From Butyrivibrio sp. (GTDB lineage: Bacteria; Bacillota; Clostridia; Lachnospirales; Lachnospiraceae): a DNA stretch of 38,619 bases. The notes beneath the pieces were generated by a model. That model made no database searches and was not told where the DNA came from. It was given only the letters and a program-made list of their open reading frames with translations. How positions within the stretch are numbered: position 1 is the stretch's first letter; each line of letters starts with the position of its first letter. Of this stretch, positions 17,901 to 26,257 are shown piece after piece. Location: assembly GCF_017940685.1 (NCBI RefSeq), contig NZ_JAGAYD010000215.1, positions 1-38,619 on the forward strand, read 5' to 3'. The position numbers were made by a program, and so were the translations under genes.

Positions 17901-19079
17901 ATGCTAAGTGGACTACTAACAGATGAAAACAGGAAGAAAATAAAGGATATATTCTTTTATACTGCGCTTACTTTAGAGCTTCTTCTCATGATTCTTGAAA
18001 AGAGTGAGATCAGCTTTGGCTATGAAAGCTATGTGTTCAGGGTGACATTTCTTTTGACACTGGTTGCCATGGCTCTTGTAAAGAGAGATAAAAAAGAGTG
18101 GCTTTTGGTGGCGATTCTCCTTGGGTTTACCTTTGTGTGCTATGAACTGTCCGGTAAGAACGACCTTTTAAGAGTTGCGGTTTTCCTTGCGGCAGCAAGG
18201 GATATAGATCTTAAAAAGGCCATGAAATACAGTTTTTTTGTGAGCCTTTCTGGATTTTGCCTGATAGCTCTTTTATCCATAATGAGGATACTTGGGGAAG
18301 TAGTAAGAGTAGCAGACTACGGAAGAGGAATTGCCGACGAGACCAGACTGGTACTTGGCTTTGGACATCCCAATACTTTGTTTGGATGCGTCTATGTGCT
18401 GGTTCTTATGTGGCTGTGGATATATGGTGAAAAAGCTTCACTTCTCATGCACGGCGTTACTATAGCCATATCTTTTATTTTTGCAGCATTTACCAGGTCA
18501 AGGACAGCAATTGTAGTAATGGCTATGACACTGGTTTTGGCACTGGTCATTAGGATATTTCCAAAGCTTAAGGATGTTAAGGCGCTTTACGTTTTAGAGG
18601 GAATAGTTACTCCATTTACCTGCATAGGACTTGCGGTATGGGCAGCATACCTCAGTGATATCATTTATGTGGGTCATGGCCTTAGTGAGCCATACTGGTC
18701 ATTATTCTGGAAGGTTGAGGAAAAGATAAATTACCGCGTAAGTAACCTATACTACGAGGTGCCGGAGCACGGCGGGATCCTTAGGAACTGGCATCTTTTT
18801 GCGGGACATAACGCAGAAGGATATTTTGATCTTGGCTGGAACAGGCTCTTTTACTGGTATGGAATAATACCTACTGCCCTCATTGCAGTGGCTATCATAC
18901 TTCTTATCTATGTCTGCTATAAAAAGCGTGATATGTGGACTATGTTGATAATCCTTTCGCTGTCCGTATATACTATAATCGAGGCAACCTATGTTACCAG
19001 ATATATCGGAAGGTGCTTCTTCCTTCTGATCGCAGGAGTGTATCTGGGATACTTGTTTAAGGGGAAGATAAATGAGTGA
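17901..19079 (+). CDS. Wzy-like polysaccharide polymerase
   Basis: A 392-residue polytopic membrane protein with about 10-11 hydrophobic spans, a large polar loop at about 250-312, and the motifs FGHPNT (154-159) and TRSRTA (198-203), which are typical of O-antigen/capsule polymerase (Wzy/EpsG-class) proteins. It would join lipid-linked repeat units outside the membrane. It sits between the glycosyltransferases and another membrane protein in the same transcript. The start at 17901 has only a poor ribosome binding site, and the ATG is four bases after the previous stop, so re-initiation is likely. Primary sequence is poorly conserved in this class, so the call depends on topology, the two motifs and context. 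An O-antigen ligase (WaaL) is the alternative. Confidence 0.78.
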   Translation: MLSGLLTDENRKKIKDIFFYTALTLELLLMILEKSEISFGYESYVFRVTFLLTLVAMALVKRDKKEWLLVAILLGFTFVCYELSGKNDLLRVAVFLAAARDIDLKKAMKYSFFVSLSGFCLIALLSIMRILGEVVRVADYGRGIADETRLVLGFGHPNTLFGCVYVLVLMWLWIYGEKASLLMHGVTIAISFIFAAFTRSRTAIVVMAMTLVLALVIRIFPKLKDVKALYVLEGIVTPFTCIGLAVWAAYLSDIIYVGHGLSEPYWSLFWKVEEKINYRVSNLYYEVPEHGGILRNWHLFAGHNAEGYFDLGWNRLFYWYGIIPTALIAVAIILLIYVCYKKRDMWTMLIILSLSVYTIIEATYVTRYIGRCFFLLIAGVYLGYLFKGKINE

Positions 19080-20439
19080 CAAGCTCAGAAAGAAGCTGTT
19101 CTATGCAGCTGTTTTAGTAAATTTCATAATGGTCACAGTATATGAGTTTCTGACTCCCAACATGTCGGATGATATTATCTATGGCGACAAGGTAGCGGAG
19201 GCAGGAAGCTTTTTCGACCTGTTTGTCCAGGAATATGAGCACTACATGGACCACACAGGAAGGAGCGTTGCCCATTTTCTTTTAAGGATCTTTCTATACA
19301 TAGGCAATAAGGGCGTGTTCAACATTGCGGCGGGAGTTGTATTTGCTATCCTTTCTCTTTGCATTTACCAGTGCGTTGATTTCAAAAAAGAGTATGACAT
19401 AAGGGTATATATTGGCATTTTGATACTGCTGTGGCTCTTTGACCCTGCTATCAGCAACAACGTGTTTTGGGAAACCGGAGCCTGCAACTATCTTTTTACT
19501 GCAGCTATCATGTTTGCGTATATCACTTTGTTTAAGCGGGCTTATAAAGAGGATAAGCCTGGAAGTATTGGCTTTATCGCAGGGATGTTTTTCCTTGGGC
19601 TGCTGGCTGGATGGTGCAATGAGAACTCGTCAGGTGGAGTGATCTTCATGGTGCTGGTGCTCATGTTCCTTAAGTGGCGTAAAGGCAAGGAATTCAAGGC
19701 TATAAGGTCCTGGATGGTATCTGGCCTTATCGGCAACCTTATAGGTTTTGCTATTTTACTTCTTTCTCCAGGAAACAGGTCAAGGGCAGCAGCTGCAGAG
19801 GAGGCCCACACAGGTCTTTTGGCATTTGCAGCAAGAGCTCTTCGTGTAACGCTGATATTAAAAGAAAACTATCTTGTGCTGATCCTTGTTTTTGTGGTCA
19901 TTGCAATAGCTATGATCTACAGAGCAGGCTCAAAAGAAAAGTTTGTTCCTGCAGCTTTTAATATGCTGCTTTTTGGCCTTGCATTTTTGGTCACAAGTTA
20001 TGCCCTAGTGGCTGTTCCTGATTCCCAGCTTCGCACTTACTACTGTGCAAGCCTGTTTCTTATGACGGGAATTGCAAACGGCTTTAGCTGGATGGTGAAT
20101 AAGGGATTTTCAGAGGACCTTTTGCAGATCGTGGCAACATCCCTCATTACAGTTTTTTCCGTGCTGTTTTTGTTTTCATATATTGAGAACGGCGCCAATC
20201 TTGCAAGGATCAAGAGAGAGTTTGATGAAAGAGACGCCTACCTTACAGATATCGCCAAGGGCGATGAGATGTATGTTGAAGCGCCAATGCTAAGGCCTGA
20301 ATGGGACAACAGATATTCAATGGCATATGTCTCCGACATCTGTGAAGATAAAGAAAACTGGCTGAATCTTAGCTATGCTCAGCACTATGGCCTGTGGTAC
20401 ATAGTTGGTGTGGACAGAGAAAGCTGGACAGGATACTGA
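19072..20439 (+). CDS. DUF6056 family multi-pass membrane protein, possible GT-C-type transferase
   Basis: A 455-residue polytopic protein with about 10-12 spans. I recognise the DUF6056 pattern: an acidic MSDD pair (31-34) just outside the first span, GRSVAHF (63-69), WETGACNYL (133-141) and WCNENSS (181-187). An acidic pair in the first extracytoplasmic loop is a hallmark of GT-C glycosyltransferases that use polyprenyl-phosphate sugars, so a role in adding side-branch sugars outside the membrane is plausible but unproven. The start overlaps the Wzy-like gene by eight bases. The C-terminal ~60 residues are a soluble, tyrosine- and tryptophan-rich tail. No function has been shown for the family that I can name with confidence. 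Confidence 0.7.
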   Translation: MSDKLRKKLFYAAVLVNFIMVTVYEFLTPNMSDDIIYGDKVAEAGSFFDLFVQEYEHYMDHTGRSVAHFLLRIFLYIGNKGVFNIAAGVVFAILSLCIYQCVDFKKEYDIRVYIGILILLWLFDPAISNNVFWETGACNYLFTAAIMFAYITLFKRAYKEDKPGSIGFIAGMFFLGLLAGWCNENSSGGVIFMVLVLMFLKWRKGKEFKAIRSWMVSGLIGNLIGFAILLLSPGNRSRAAAAEEAHTGLLAFAARALRVTLILKENYLVLILVFVVIAIAMIYRAGSKEKFVPAAFNMLLFGLAFLVTSYALVAVPDSQLRTYYCASLFLMTGIANGFSWMVNKGFSEDLLQIVATSLITVFSVLFLFSYIENGANLARIKREFDERDAYLTDIAKGDEMYVEAPMLRPEWDNRYSMAYVSDICEDKENWLNLSYAQHYGLWYIVGVDRESWTGY

Positions 20440-20445
20440 TAGATA

Positions 20446-21438
20446 ATGACAGATAGTAGTGAAAAAATAGCAAGTATTATAATTCCTGTTTATCAGGCAA
20501 AAGACACACTAAAAACGTGTGTCTTATCTTGTTTAAACCAAAAGTTTGTTGAGCATAAGGAGATGGAAGTTATTCTGGTGGACGATGGTTCAACAGATGG
20601 TTCCTCCGACATCTGCGATGAACTTCAAAATGAGTATGGGGATGAGCGTATTGTGGTGATCCACGGAAAAAACCACGGAGTATCCCATGCCCGCAACCTT
20701 GGAATAGAGAGAGCAACCGGAAGGTTCCTTGTCTTTGTGGATGCTGATGATCAGGTACAAGAGACTCTGATAGACAATTTGACCAAGTACGCTGATGAGG
20801 GAACTGTTCTTGTCGATGAGACAAATAAGTATGTGGGCACGCAGAAACTAAGCGGTTTTCAGTATATAGAGAATGTGATCCTTAATGAGAACACCCACGT
20901 ATGGGGTAAGCTCTTTGACAGACATACCATAAATTACAGAAATATCAGGTTTAACGAGAATCTCACTATAGGAGAGGATCTTATCTTTTTGATCGATCTT
21001 GCTCTTTCTCAGGAAAAAGACCATACAATAAGGTGCATAACTGAGGAAGATTACATATATAACGACAACCAGGACGGAGCCATGGGGAGCGCCTTTAAGG
21101 AGAGCTACATGGACCAGTTTGTGTGCTGGAAGATGGCTGAAAAGAAACTATTGCCTTACAGAAAACAGGTGTCAGAATATGCCTTTGTAAGCCTTTCATG
21201 CAGCCAGATAATGACAGCTCTTTTGGTTGTTGGCAAGGTGGCTGTACTGGGAAAAAATGAGAGGGATGATGTGCTTGCAGATCTTGCTGTTTCAGAGGCA
21301 AGGGACCAGATAAACCATGCTCTGAAAACGAGAGGAGCCTTTGCAGGGCTTTCTTTCGGCTATAAGATCAAGGTTATGCTTTTCAGGCTAAGTCCTAAAG
21401 CCTATCTTGATCTATACTACAAACACAAGAAGGGATGA
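20446..21438 (+). CDS. GT2 glycosyltransferase
   Basis: A 330-residue GT2 transferase. The N-terminus reads IASIIIPVYQAKDTLK, followed by VILVDDGSTDGSSDICDEL (43-61), NHGVSHARNLGIERA (76-90) and the metal site D99-A-D101-D102 in VFVDADDQ. An ED pair in IGEDLIFLI is the likely catalytic-base region. The protein is shorter than the GT2 at 15888 and shares only the family blocks with it. It begins six bases after the DUF6056 stop and ends in an ATGA overlap with the pyruvyl-transferase gene. Cytoplasmic; the sugar is unknown. Confidence 0.9.
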   Translation: MTDSSEKIASIIIPVYQAKDTLKTCVLSCLNQKFVEHKEMEVILVDDGSTDGSSDICDELQNEYGDERIVVIHGKNHGVSHARNLGIERATGRFLVFVDADDQVQETLIDNLTKYADEGTVLVDETNKYVGTQKLSGFQYIENVILNENTHVWGKLFDRHTINYRNIRFNENLTIGEDLIFLIDLALSQEKDHTIRCITEEDYIYNDNQDGAMGSAFKESYMDQFVCWKMAEKKLLPYRKQVSEYAFVSLSCSQIMTALLVVGKVAVLGKNERDDVLADLAVSEARDQINHALKTRGAFAGLSFGYKIKVMLFRLSPKAYLDLYYKHKKG

Positions 21439-22646
21439 AAGACATCATGAGTATTGATCTGGGAAGACCCATTATTCTGTATATGCATGCCGGATCCGGT
21501 AACCATGGCTGCGAAGCCATCGCAGACAGCCTTATCAGGATCATCGATGCGATAAGGGCATATCATGGCGCAGACTCAAGAATGCCAATTGTCCTGGTGA
21601 CCAACAGCGCCAGGGAAGACAGAAAGTACAGGCTTGGCGATATTGAAAAGAGCGGCCTTTGCACAATAGTGGAAGAAAACCATATAGACAGACATTTATT
21701 TGACCATATTATCTACTACGGATACAGAAAAGTGTCCGGAGACAGAGAGTCTTTTTTGCGATATAGATTTAAAGATGCCTTCAGGGTATATGAGGAAATG
21801 TGTGCTGAGACAGAGGTACCAGCTTATGAACCTCAGGAGACGGGGCTTCGCCCCCTGGCTGTTTCCATAGGAGGAGACAATTACTGCTACCCTGAGATGA
21901 TAGACGATCTTATCCTTGCCCACAATGTCTTTAAGAAAAAGGGCTTTGATACTGTTTTGTGGGGATGCTCGATTGAACCGGATTCCTTATCAGGAAACCA
22001 GAGGCTTGTAGATGATCTTAAAAGCTACACCCATATAATTGCCAGAGAGTCCATCACCTATGGCGCTCTGGTGGGAGCTGGCATCGACAAGGATAGGTTA
22101 GAGATGAGAAAGGATCCTGCCTTTGAGCTACTTAAGGACCTTAAGCAGGTTCCTGAAAAGATACAAAAAGGAGGACCTGTTGGAATAAACTTAAGTCCAA
22201 TGGTCCTTGAAAGAGCCAAGTTCCCGGATAAAGTCAGGGACAGCTACAGGAAATTCATAAGGTTTATTCTTGATACAACAGACAAGGACATCCTTTTGGT
22301 ACCTCACGTTATATGGGGACACACTGACGACAGAAAGCCACTTGGGGAGCTTTATGCGGAGTTTAAGGATACAGGCAGGATACAGATGGTAGAGGACAAT
22401 TCAGCGGAGGTCCTAAAGGGGTACATCTCCTGCTGTAGCTTCTTTGTTGGTGCAAGGACCCACAGTACAATTGCGGCCTACAGCACCGGCGTTCCAACTC
22501 TTGTAATTGGCTATTCAGTAAAGAGCAGAGGAATTGCAACAGACCTTTTTGGAACCACAGACCACTATGTGCTTCCGGTACAGGAGATTGAGGATACAGA
22601 CTCGCTTATAAATTCATACAAATGGATCATGGAAAACAGGAAATAA
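21435..22646 (+). CDS. Polysaccharide pyruvyl transferase family protein
   Basis: A 403-residue member of the polysaccharide pyruvyl transferase family (CsaB/WcaK type), which places a pyruvate ketal from phosphoenolpyruvate on a sugar. The family beginning YMHAGSGNHGCEAIADSL is at 16-33, and the C-terminal VGARTHSTIAAYSTGVP block near 337-353 holds the conserved Arg-Thr-His. The first ATG overlaps the preceding stop (ATGA). A second in-frame ATG at 21447 has an AAGAAGG sequence 13 bases upstream and would remove four residues; the two cannot be separated by eye. Pyruvylation would add negative charge to the surface glycan. Some family members are not pyruvyl transferases. Confidence 0.82.
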   Translation: MKDIMSIDLGRPIILYMHAGSGNHGCEAIADSLIRIIDAIRAYHGADSRMPIVLVTNSAREDRKYRLGDIEKSGLCTIVEENHIDRHLFDHIIYYGYRKVSGDRESFLRYRFKDAFRVYEEMCAETEVPAYEPQETGLRPLAVSIGGDNYCYPEMIDDLILAHNVFKKKGFDTVLWGCSIEPDSLSGNQRLVDDLKSYTHIIARESITYGALVGAGIDKDRLEMRKDPAFELLKDLKQVPEKIQKGGPVGINLSPMVLERAKFPDKVRDSYRKFIRFILDTTDKDILLVPHVIWGHTDDRKPLGELYAEFKDTGRIQMVEDNSAEVLKGYISCCSFFVGARTHSTIAAYSTGVPTLVIGYSVKSRGIATDLFGTTDHYVLPVQEIEDTDSLINSYKWIMENRK

Positions 22647-22652
22647 TCTATT

Positions 22653-22658
22653 GGGGGA
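22653..22658 (+). promoter_or_regulatory. Ribosome binding site deciding the 22666 start
   Basis: GGGGGA seven bases before the ATG at 22666. It overlaps the in-frame TTG at 22651, so that codon is unlikely to be the start; the ATG gives the canonical GT11 beginning. Confidence 0.6.
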
Positions 22659-22665
22659 TTACGAA

Positions 22666-23595
22666 ATGTTAATTGTTCAGATTGCAGGAGGTTTGGGGAA
22701 CCAAATGCAGCAATATGCAGTATACTGCAAGCTTCGGGACTTGGGCAAGGATGTTAAGCTTGACCTGTCCTGGTTTGATAAGTCCACACAGAAGATCATG
22801 TTAGCACCAAGGGACTTTGAACTTTCACTTTTTAAGAACGTGGATTTTGAGGAGTGTTCAGACGCTGAGAGAGACTATTTTCTTAAGAGAAATGTCTTTC
22901 AAAAGGCAGCAGGCAAGGGCCTTAAAAAGCTGGGTATCTGGCAGCACGAAAATCCCAAGGTTTTTGCAGAATCTAAAATGTACCACGAAGAGCTCTTTTC
23001 CCTGGAAGATAAGTACATCACAGGATATTTTGCCTGCCAGAAGTACTACAGCGACATAATGGATGAGCTTACCAAGAAGTTTGAGTTTCCTGCCCATACA
23101 GACGAGATGCTCCACACAAGGAATATGGCTCTTGTTGATAAGATGGAGCACGAGACTAGCGTAAGCGTCCACATAAGAAGGGGTGACTACCTTGATCCCC
23201 CTAATGCAGCAATCCTTGGCAACATCGCCACTGAAGAGTATTACAGAGGCGCCATGGATTATTTCAGGGTAAAAGATAAGTCTACACACTTCTATATTTT
23301 TACCAGCGATCACGAGTATGCCAGGGAAAACTTCTCGGACACTTCAATGTACACAATAGTTGACTGGAACACTGGCAAAAACTCAGTGCAGGATCTTATG
23401 CTCATGAGCCACTGCAAGGGAAATATCTGCGCAAACTCAACCTTCAGTTTCTGGGGAGCAAGGCTCAATAAGAGACAGGACAAGACTGTTATCCGCACGT
23501 ATAAAATGAGAAATAATCAGCCGGTTCAGCCAGATATCATGCATGATTACTGGAAGGACTGGATACTTATGGATGAAAAAGGGAGTATTATCTAA
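22666..23595 (+). CDS. GT11 fucosyltransferase-type glycosyltransferase
   Basis: A 309-residue GT11 protein, the third in the locus. It begins MLIVQIAGGLGNQMQQYAV, has the donor motif HIRRGDYL (169-176), and CANSTFSFWGARL near 255-267. These are the three main blocks of bacterial alpha-1,2-fucosyltransferases, and unlike the 14068 protein it keeps the His-x-Arg-Arg motif. It probably uses GDP-fucose, though the locus has no GDP-fucose synthesis genes in view. It is 19 bases downstream of the pyruvyl-transferase gene and five bases before the flippase gene. Cytoplasmic. Confidence 0.9.
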   Translation: MLIVQIAGGLGNQMQQYAVYCKLRDLGKDVKLDLSWFDKSTQKIMLAPRDFELSLFKNVDFEECSDAERDYFLKRNVFQKAAGKGLKKLGIWQHENPKVFAESKMYHEELFSLEDKYITGYFACQKYYSDIMDELTKKFEFPAHTDEMLHTRNMALVDKMEHETSVSVHIRRGDYLDPPNAAILGNIATEEYYRGAMDYFRVKDKSTHFYIFTSDHEYARENFSDTSMYTIVDWNTGKNSVQDLMLMSHCKGNICANSTFSFWGARLNKRQDKTVIRTYKMRNNQPVQPDIMHDYWKDWILMDEKGSII

Positions 23596-23600
23596 ATTCC

Positions 23601-25130
23601 ATGGGACGAGTTAAGTCGGCAACAAGAAATATTGCATTCGGATATGTAGGGCAGGTGGCAACTGCTCTTATTTCCTTTGTCCTTAGAACAGTATTTCTGC
23701 TGCACTTAAATAAGGAACTCCTGGGGATCAACTCCACCTATACCAACGTTTTAGCCGTTCTTAACATGGCTGAGCTCGGTATCGGAACAGCTCTTAATTT
23801 CAGCCTCTATGGACCTGTGGCAAGAGGGGAAAAAGAGAAGATAAAGTCCTATATGAGGCTGTACCGCAAGGCGTACTTTATCATAGCCTGCGTTGTAGCC
23901 GGCGTTGGCCTTTTGATCTCGCCCTTCCTTAAATTCCTTGTTAAGAATCCAGGGGATGTCTCATTAAGAGACCTTACCCTGTTCTACTTCATATTTCTTT
24001 TCAACACAGTCAGCAGTTACTTTGTGGCCTACAAGTATTCCCTTGTAAATGCCGAGCAAAAGAACTACATCCAGACCAACATAAACACCATTACCAAGGT
24101 AATCACATCACTTTTGCAGATTGTGATCATAGTAGTATTTGAGAACTTTTATCTGTTCCTTCTTACGGATGCGGTGGTTCAGCTGATACAGAAGATATTT
24201 GTATCTCACTTCCTTAACAGGATGTACCCTTACCTCAAGGAGAAGGATGCAAAGCCACTCTCCAAGGAAGAGAACGATGAAGTCTGGAAAAAGACAAAGG
24301 CACTTGTATTTCACAAGATCGGCGATGTGGCAAGGCTTCAGACCGATGCTCTCATCATCTCAAGCTTTATCGAAGTCTCCGTGGCAGGCTTTGTAGATAA
24401 CTACAACCTGGTGATAAATTCTGTGGCAAACTTTGTAAATATCATCTTTAACTCAGTCATCTCAAGCTTTGGTAACCTCATTGCTACAGAGTCCAAAGAG
24501 AGGCAGTTTTCCATGTTCAGGGTCTACAGGTTTTTTGCTTCCTGGATCTATGGATTTTCCTGCGTTGGGTTCATGATCCTTTTGACTCCCCTTATCAGCA
24601 TCATCTGGGGACAGAAGTGGGTACTTCCGTCAGCGGCGGTTTACTGCATCCTTACGGACTATTACTTTAAAGGTGACAGGATAGTTCTTAGTAACTACAA
24701 GACTGCAGCTGGAGTGTTTGAACCCGACAAGTATCTGGCCCTTATACAGGGAGCTGTGAACCTTGTTCTTTCAATCCTCCTTGTACAGACACCTCTGGGG
24801 CTTACTGGTGTGTACATTGGAACCATCGTTTCAGGTCTTATTGCCAACGTCACCAAGCCTGTGATCATTTATGGTACATGCTTTGGAAAAAAAGCTACTG
24901 GCTATTTTATAGATACTTTAAAATACCTTCTTAGCATGGCCTTTGTACTTTTTGTGTGCAGATTCATTGCTGGATATGTACTTGCTGAGCTTAATATCAT
25001 CAGATTCTTTATCATGGTGATAGTGATAACAGTTATCTTTAACGGCGTGTACTTTATCTTGTATGGCAGATCTGAAGAGTTTAAATATGTCTATGCAAGA
25101 GTGAAGGATAAGTTCTCAAAAAGAGGATGA
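23601..25130 (+). CDS. Wzx-like polysaccharide flippase (MATE/MOP superfamily)
   Basis: A 509-residue polytopic protein with about 12-14 spans and the beginning RVKSATRNIAFGYVGQVATALISF seen in Wzx/RfbX-type flippases of Gram-positive capsule loci. The residues ELLGINSTYTNVLAVLNMAELGIG and the alternating hydrophobic layout fit the polysaccharide-biosynthesis-protein branch of the MOP superfamily. It would move the lipid-linked repeat unit to the outer face for the Wzy-like polymerase. A charged insert at about 205-235 lies in a cytoplasmic loop. The ribosome binding site is weak (GGGAG 15 bases upstream), and translation probably follows from the gene before. A second possible flippase of the ABC type is at 12270. 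Confidence 0.88.
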   Translation: MGRVKSATRNIAFGYVGQVATALISFVLRTVFLLHLNKELLGINSTYTNVLAVLNMAELGIGTALNFSLYGPVARGEKEKIKSYMRLYRKAYFIIACVVAGVGLLISPFLKFLVKNPGDVSLRDLTLFYFIFLFNTVSSYFVAYKYSLVNAEQKNYIQTNINTITKVITSLLQIVIIVVFENFYLFLLTDAVVQLIQKIFVSHFLNRMYPYLKEKDAKPLSKEENDEVWKKTKALVFHKIGDVARLQTDALIISSFIEVSVAGFVDNYNLVINSVANFVNIIFNSVISSFGNLIATESKERQFSMFRVYRFFASWIYGFSCVGFMILLTPLISIIWGQKWVLPSAAVYCILTDYYFKGDRIVLSNYKTAAGVFEPDKYLALIQGAVNLVLSILLVQTPLGLTGVYIGTIVSGLIANVTKPVIIYGTCFGKKATGYFIDTLKYLLSMAFVLFVCRFIAGYVLAELNIIRFFIMVIVITVIFNGVYFILYGRSEEFKYVYARVKDKFSKRG

Positions 25131-25134
25131 GCAT

Positions 25135-26238
25135 ATGGATGAACGCTATATCGGACTGGTAAAAGAGACTATCAGAGAGCTCTCTGATATCATGAATGTC
25201 TCCATAAAAGATCAGTTTAAGGACGCCATAAAAAGCGCCATGGGAAGATCTGTAAGGACCAAGGATCCCATGTTCTGGCCTGCAGGAATGCTGATCTTAG
25301 GGCTCGTGGAAGCCAGGGGGAAAATTGCTGACATGTTACCAGGCACTGAGGACATCTCAAAAAAAGCTGACCTTGGTGGTCTTGTCTGCGATATCGATAA
25401 GGCTATTTCTGACCATCTTGCCCTTTGGAGCAACAAATATGGCAGCAGAATAGATTACATTGATGATGCGTTATCCGGAGCTGCTCTTATAAAGCTCTAC
25501 TGCCAGCTTAATGCAGAAGGAAAGGCAGAGGGAGATCTGGCATCTTCCTGCGAACTTGCAGCAAACAGGATTTATGGCTATCTCACTGCAGCCCCAAGGG
25601 ATAAGACTGGTTCCATAGTTTATAACCCATCAAGAAGCAGCAACGTCTTTGCGGACGGAGCAGGACAGACTTCAATGTTTCTTGTGCTCTATGGAAATAC
25701 CTTTGGAGATAGCAGTGCTGTAGAACTTGGAGAGCTGCAGCTACTAAACTTTATGAAATACGGCTGCGATGAGGTTAGCTCTCTTCCATACCATGGATAT
25801 TCACTAACTGAAGGTGATGGAGAAGGGGCAGCGCTGATCATTGAAAAAAGAGGCGTTCTGTCCTGGGGAAGGGCAGCAGGCTGGATCATCATGGGGCTTA
25901 GTGAATGCAGGGCAGTACCTGAACTTAGAGACTGGTATGACAGGCTTGTGAAAGCTCTTTTGACCTATCAAAAGAAAGACGGCGGGTTCGCATGGCAGAT
26001 CCAGGCCACAGAAGGACGCCTTGACACGTCAGCAACGGGCATGATAGTTTATGGACTTGGCGGCGCAAGCATAGACCATGGCGATATCAGTGACACCATA
26101 GAAGCGCTGTGGCAGAATGTCCAGGATAATAAGGTTCTGGGAAGCCTTTCATCCTGCGACGACTTTGGGGTCCATTATCAGAATTATGGGCATTACCCAT
26201 GGGGACAGGGAGCAGTTTTAGCGGCTCTGTCTAAATAA
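25135..26238 (+). CDS. GH88/GH105-like unsaturated-uronyl hydrolase homologue, cytoplasmic
   Basis: A 367-residue protein with the motif order of an (alpha/alpha)6-barrel unsaturated-glucuronyl or rhamnogalacturonyl hydrolase: FADGAGQTSMF with D174, LPYHGYS (217-223), SWGRAAGW (243-250), DTSATGM (297-303) and WGQGAVLA (356-363). Known GH88/GH105 enzymes use an Asp at the first motif to hydrate the double bond of lyase products. There is no signal peptide, so it acts in the cytoplasm. It has AGRUGIHISEAG (25122-25127) as ribosome binding site region, AGAGGA, seven bases before the start, and is co-directional with the flippase. Such an enzyme is unusual in a biosynthesis locus; it could recycle glycan fragments or have a changed reaction. 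Family call is moderately sure; activity is open. Confidence 0.65.
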   Translation: MDERYIGLVKETIRELSDIMNVSIKDQFKDAIKSAMGRSVRTKDPMFWPAGMLILGLVEARGKIADMLPGTEDISKKADLGGLVCDIDKAISDHLALWSNKYGSRIDYIDDALSGAALIKLYCQLNAEGKAEGDLASSCELAANRIYGYLTAAPRDKTGSIVYNPSRSSNVFADGAGQTSMFLVLYGNTFGDSSAVELGELQLLNFMKYGCDEVSSLPYHGYSLTEGDGEGAALIIEKRGVLSWGRAAGWIIMGLSECRAVPELRDWYDRLVKALLTYQKKDGGFAWQIQATEGRLDTSATGMIVYGLGGASIDHGDISDTIEALWQNVQDNKVLGSLSSCDDFGVHYQNYGHYPWGQGAVLAALSK

Positions 26239-26244
26239 TTTTTT

Positions 26245-26249
26245 GGAGG
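26245..26249 (+). promoter_or_regulatory. Ribosome binding site deciding the TTG start at 26258
   Basis: GGAGG eight bases before the TTG at 26258. The in-frame TTG at 26243 overlaps this site and is therefore not credible as the start. Confidence 0.6.
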
Positions 26250-26257
26250 CATTAGTT

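Noticed and set aside
22858-23313. 151-residue minus-strand open frame inside the third GT11 gene
   Set aside because: The plus-strand frame has the GT11 motifs; no motif or start signal supports the minus-strand frame.
26243-26257. TTG at 26243 as the NSS transporter start
   Set aside because: It overlaps the GGAGG ribosome binding site, which correctly spaces the TTG at 26258.
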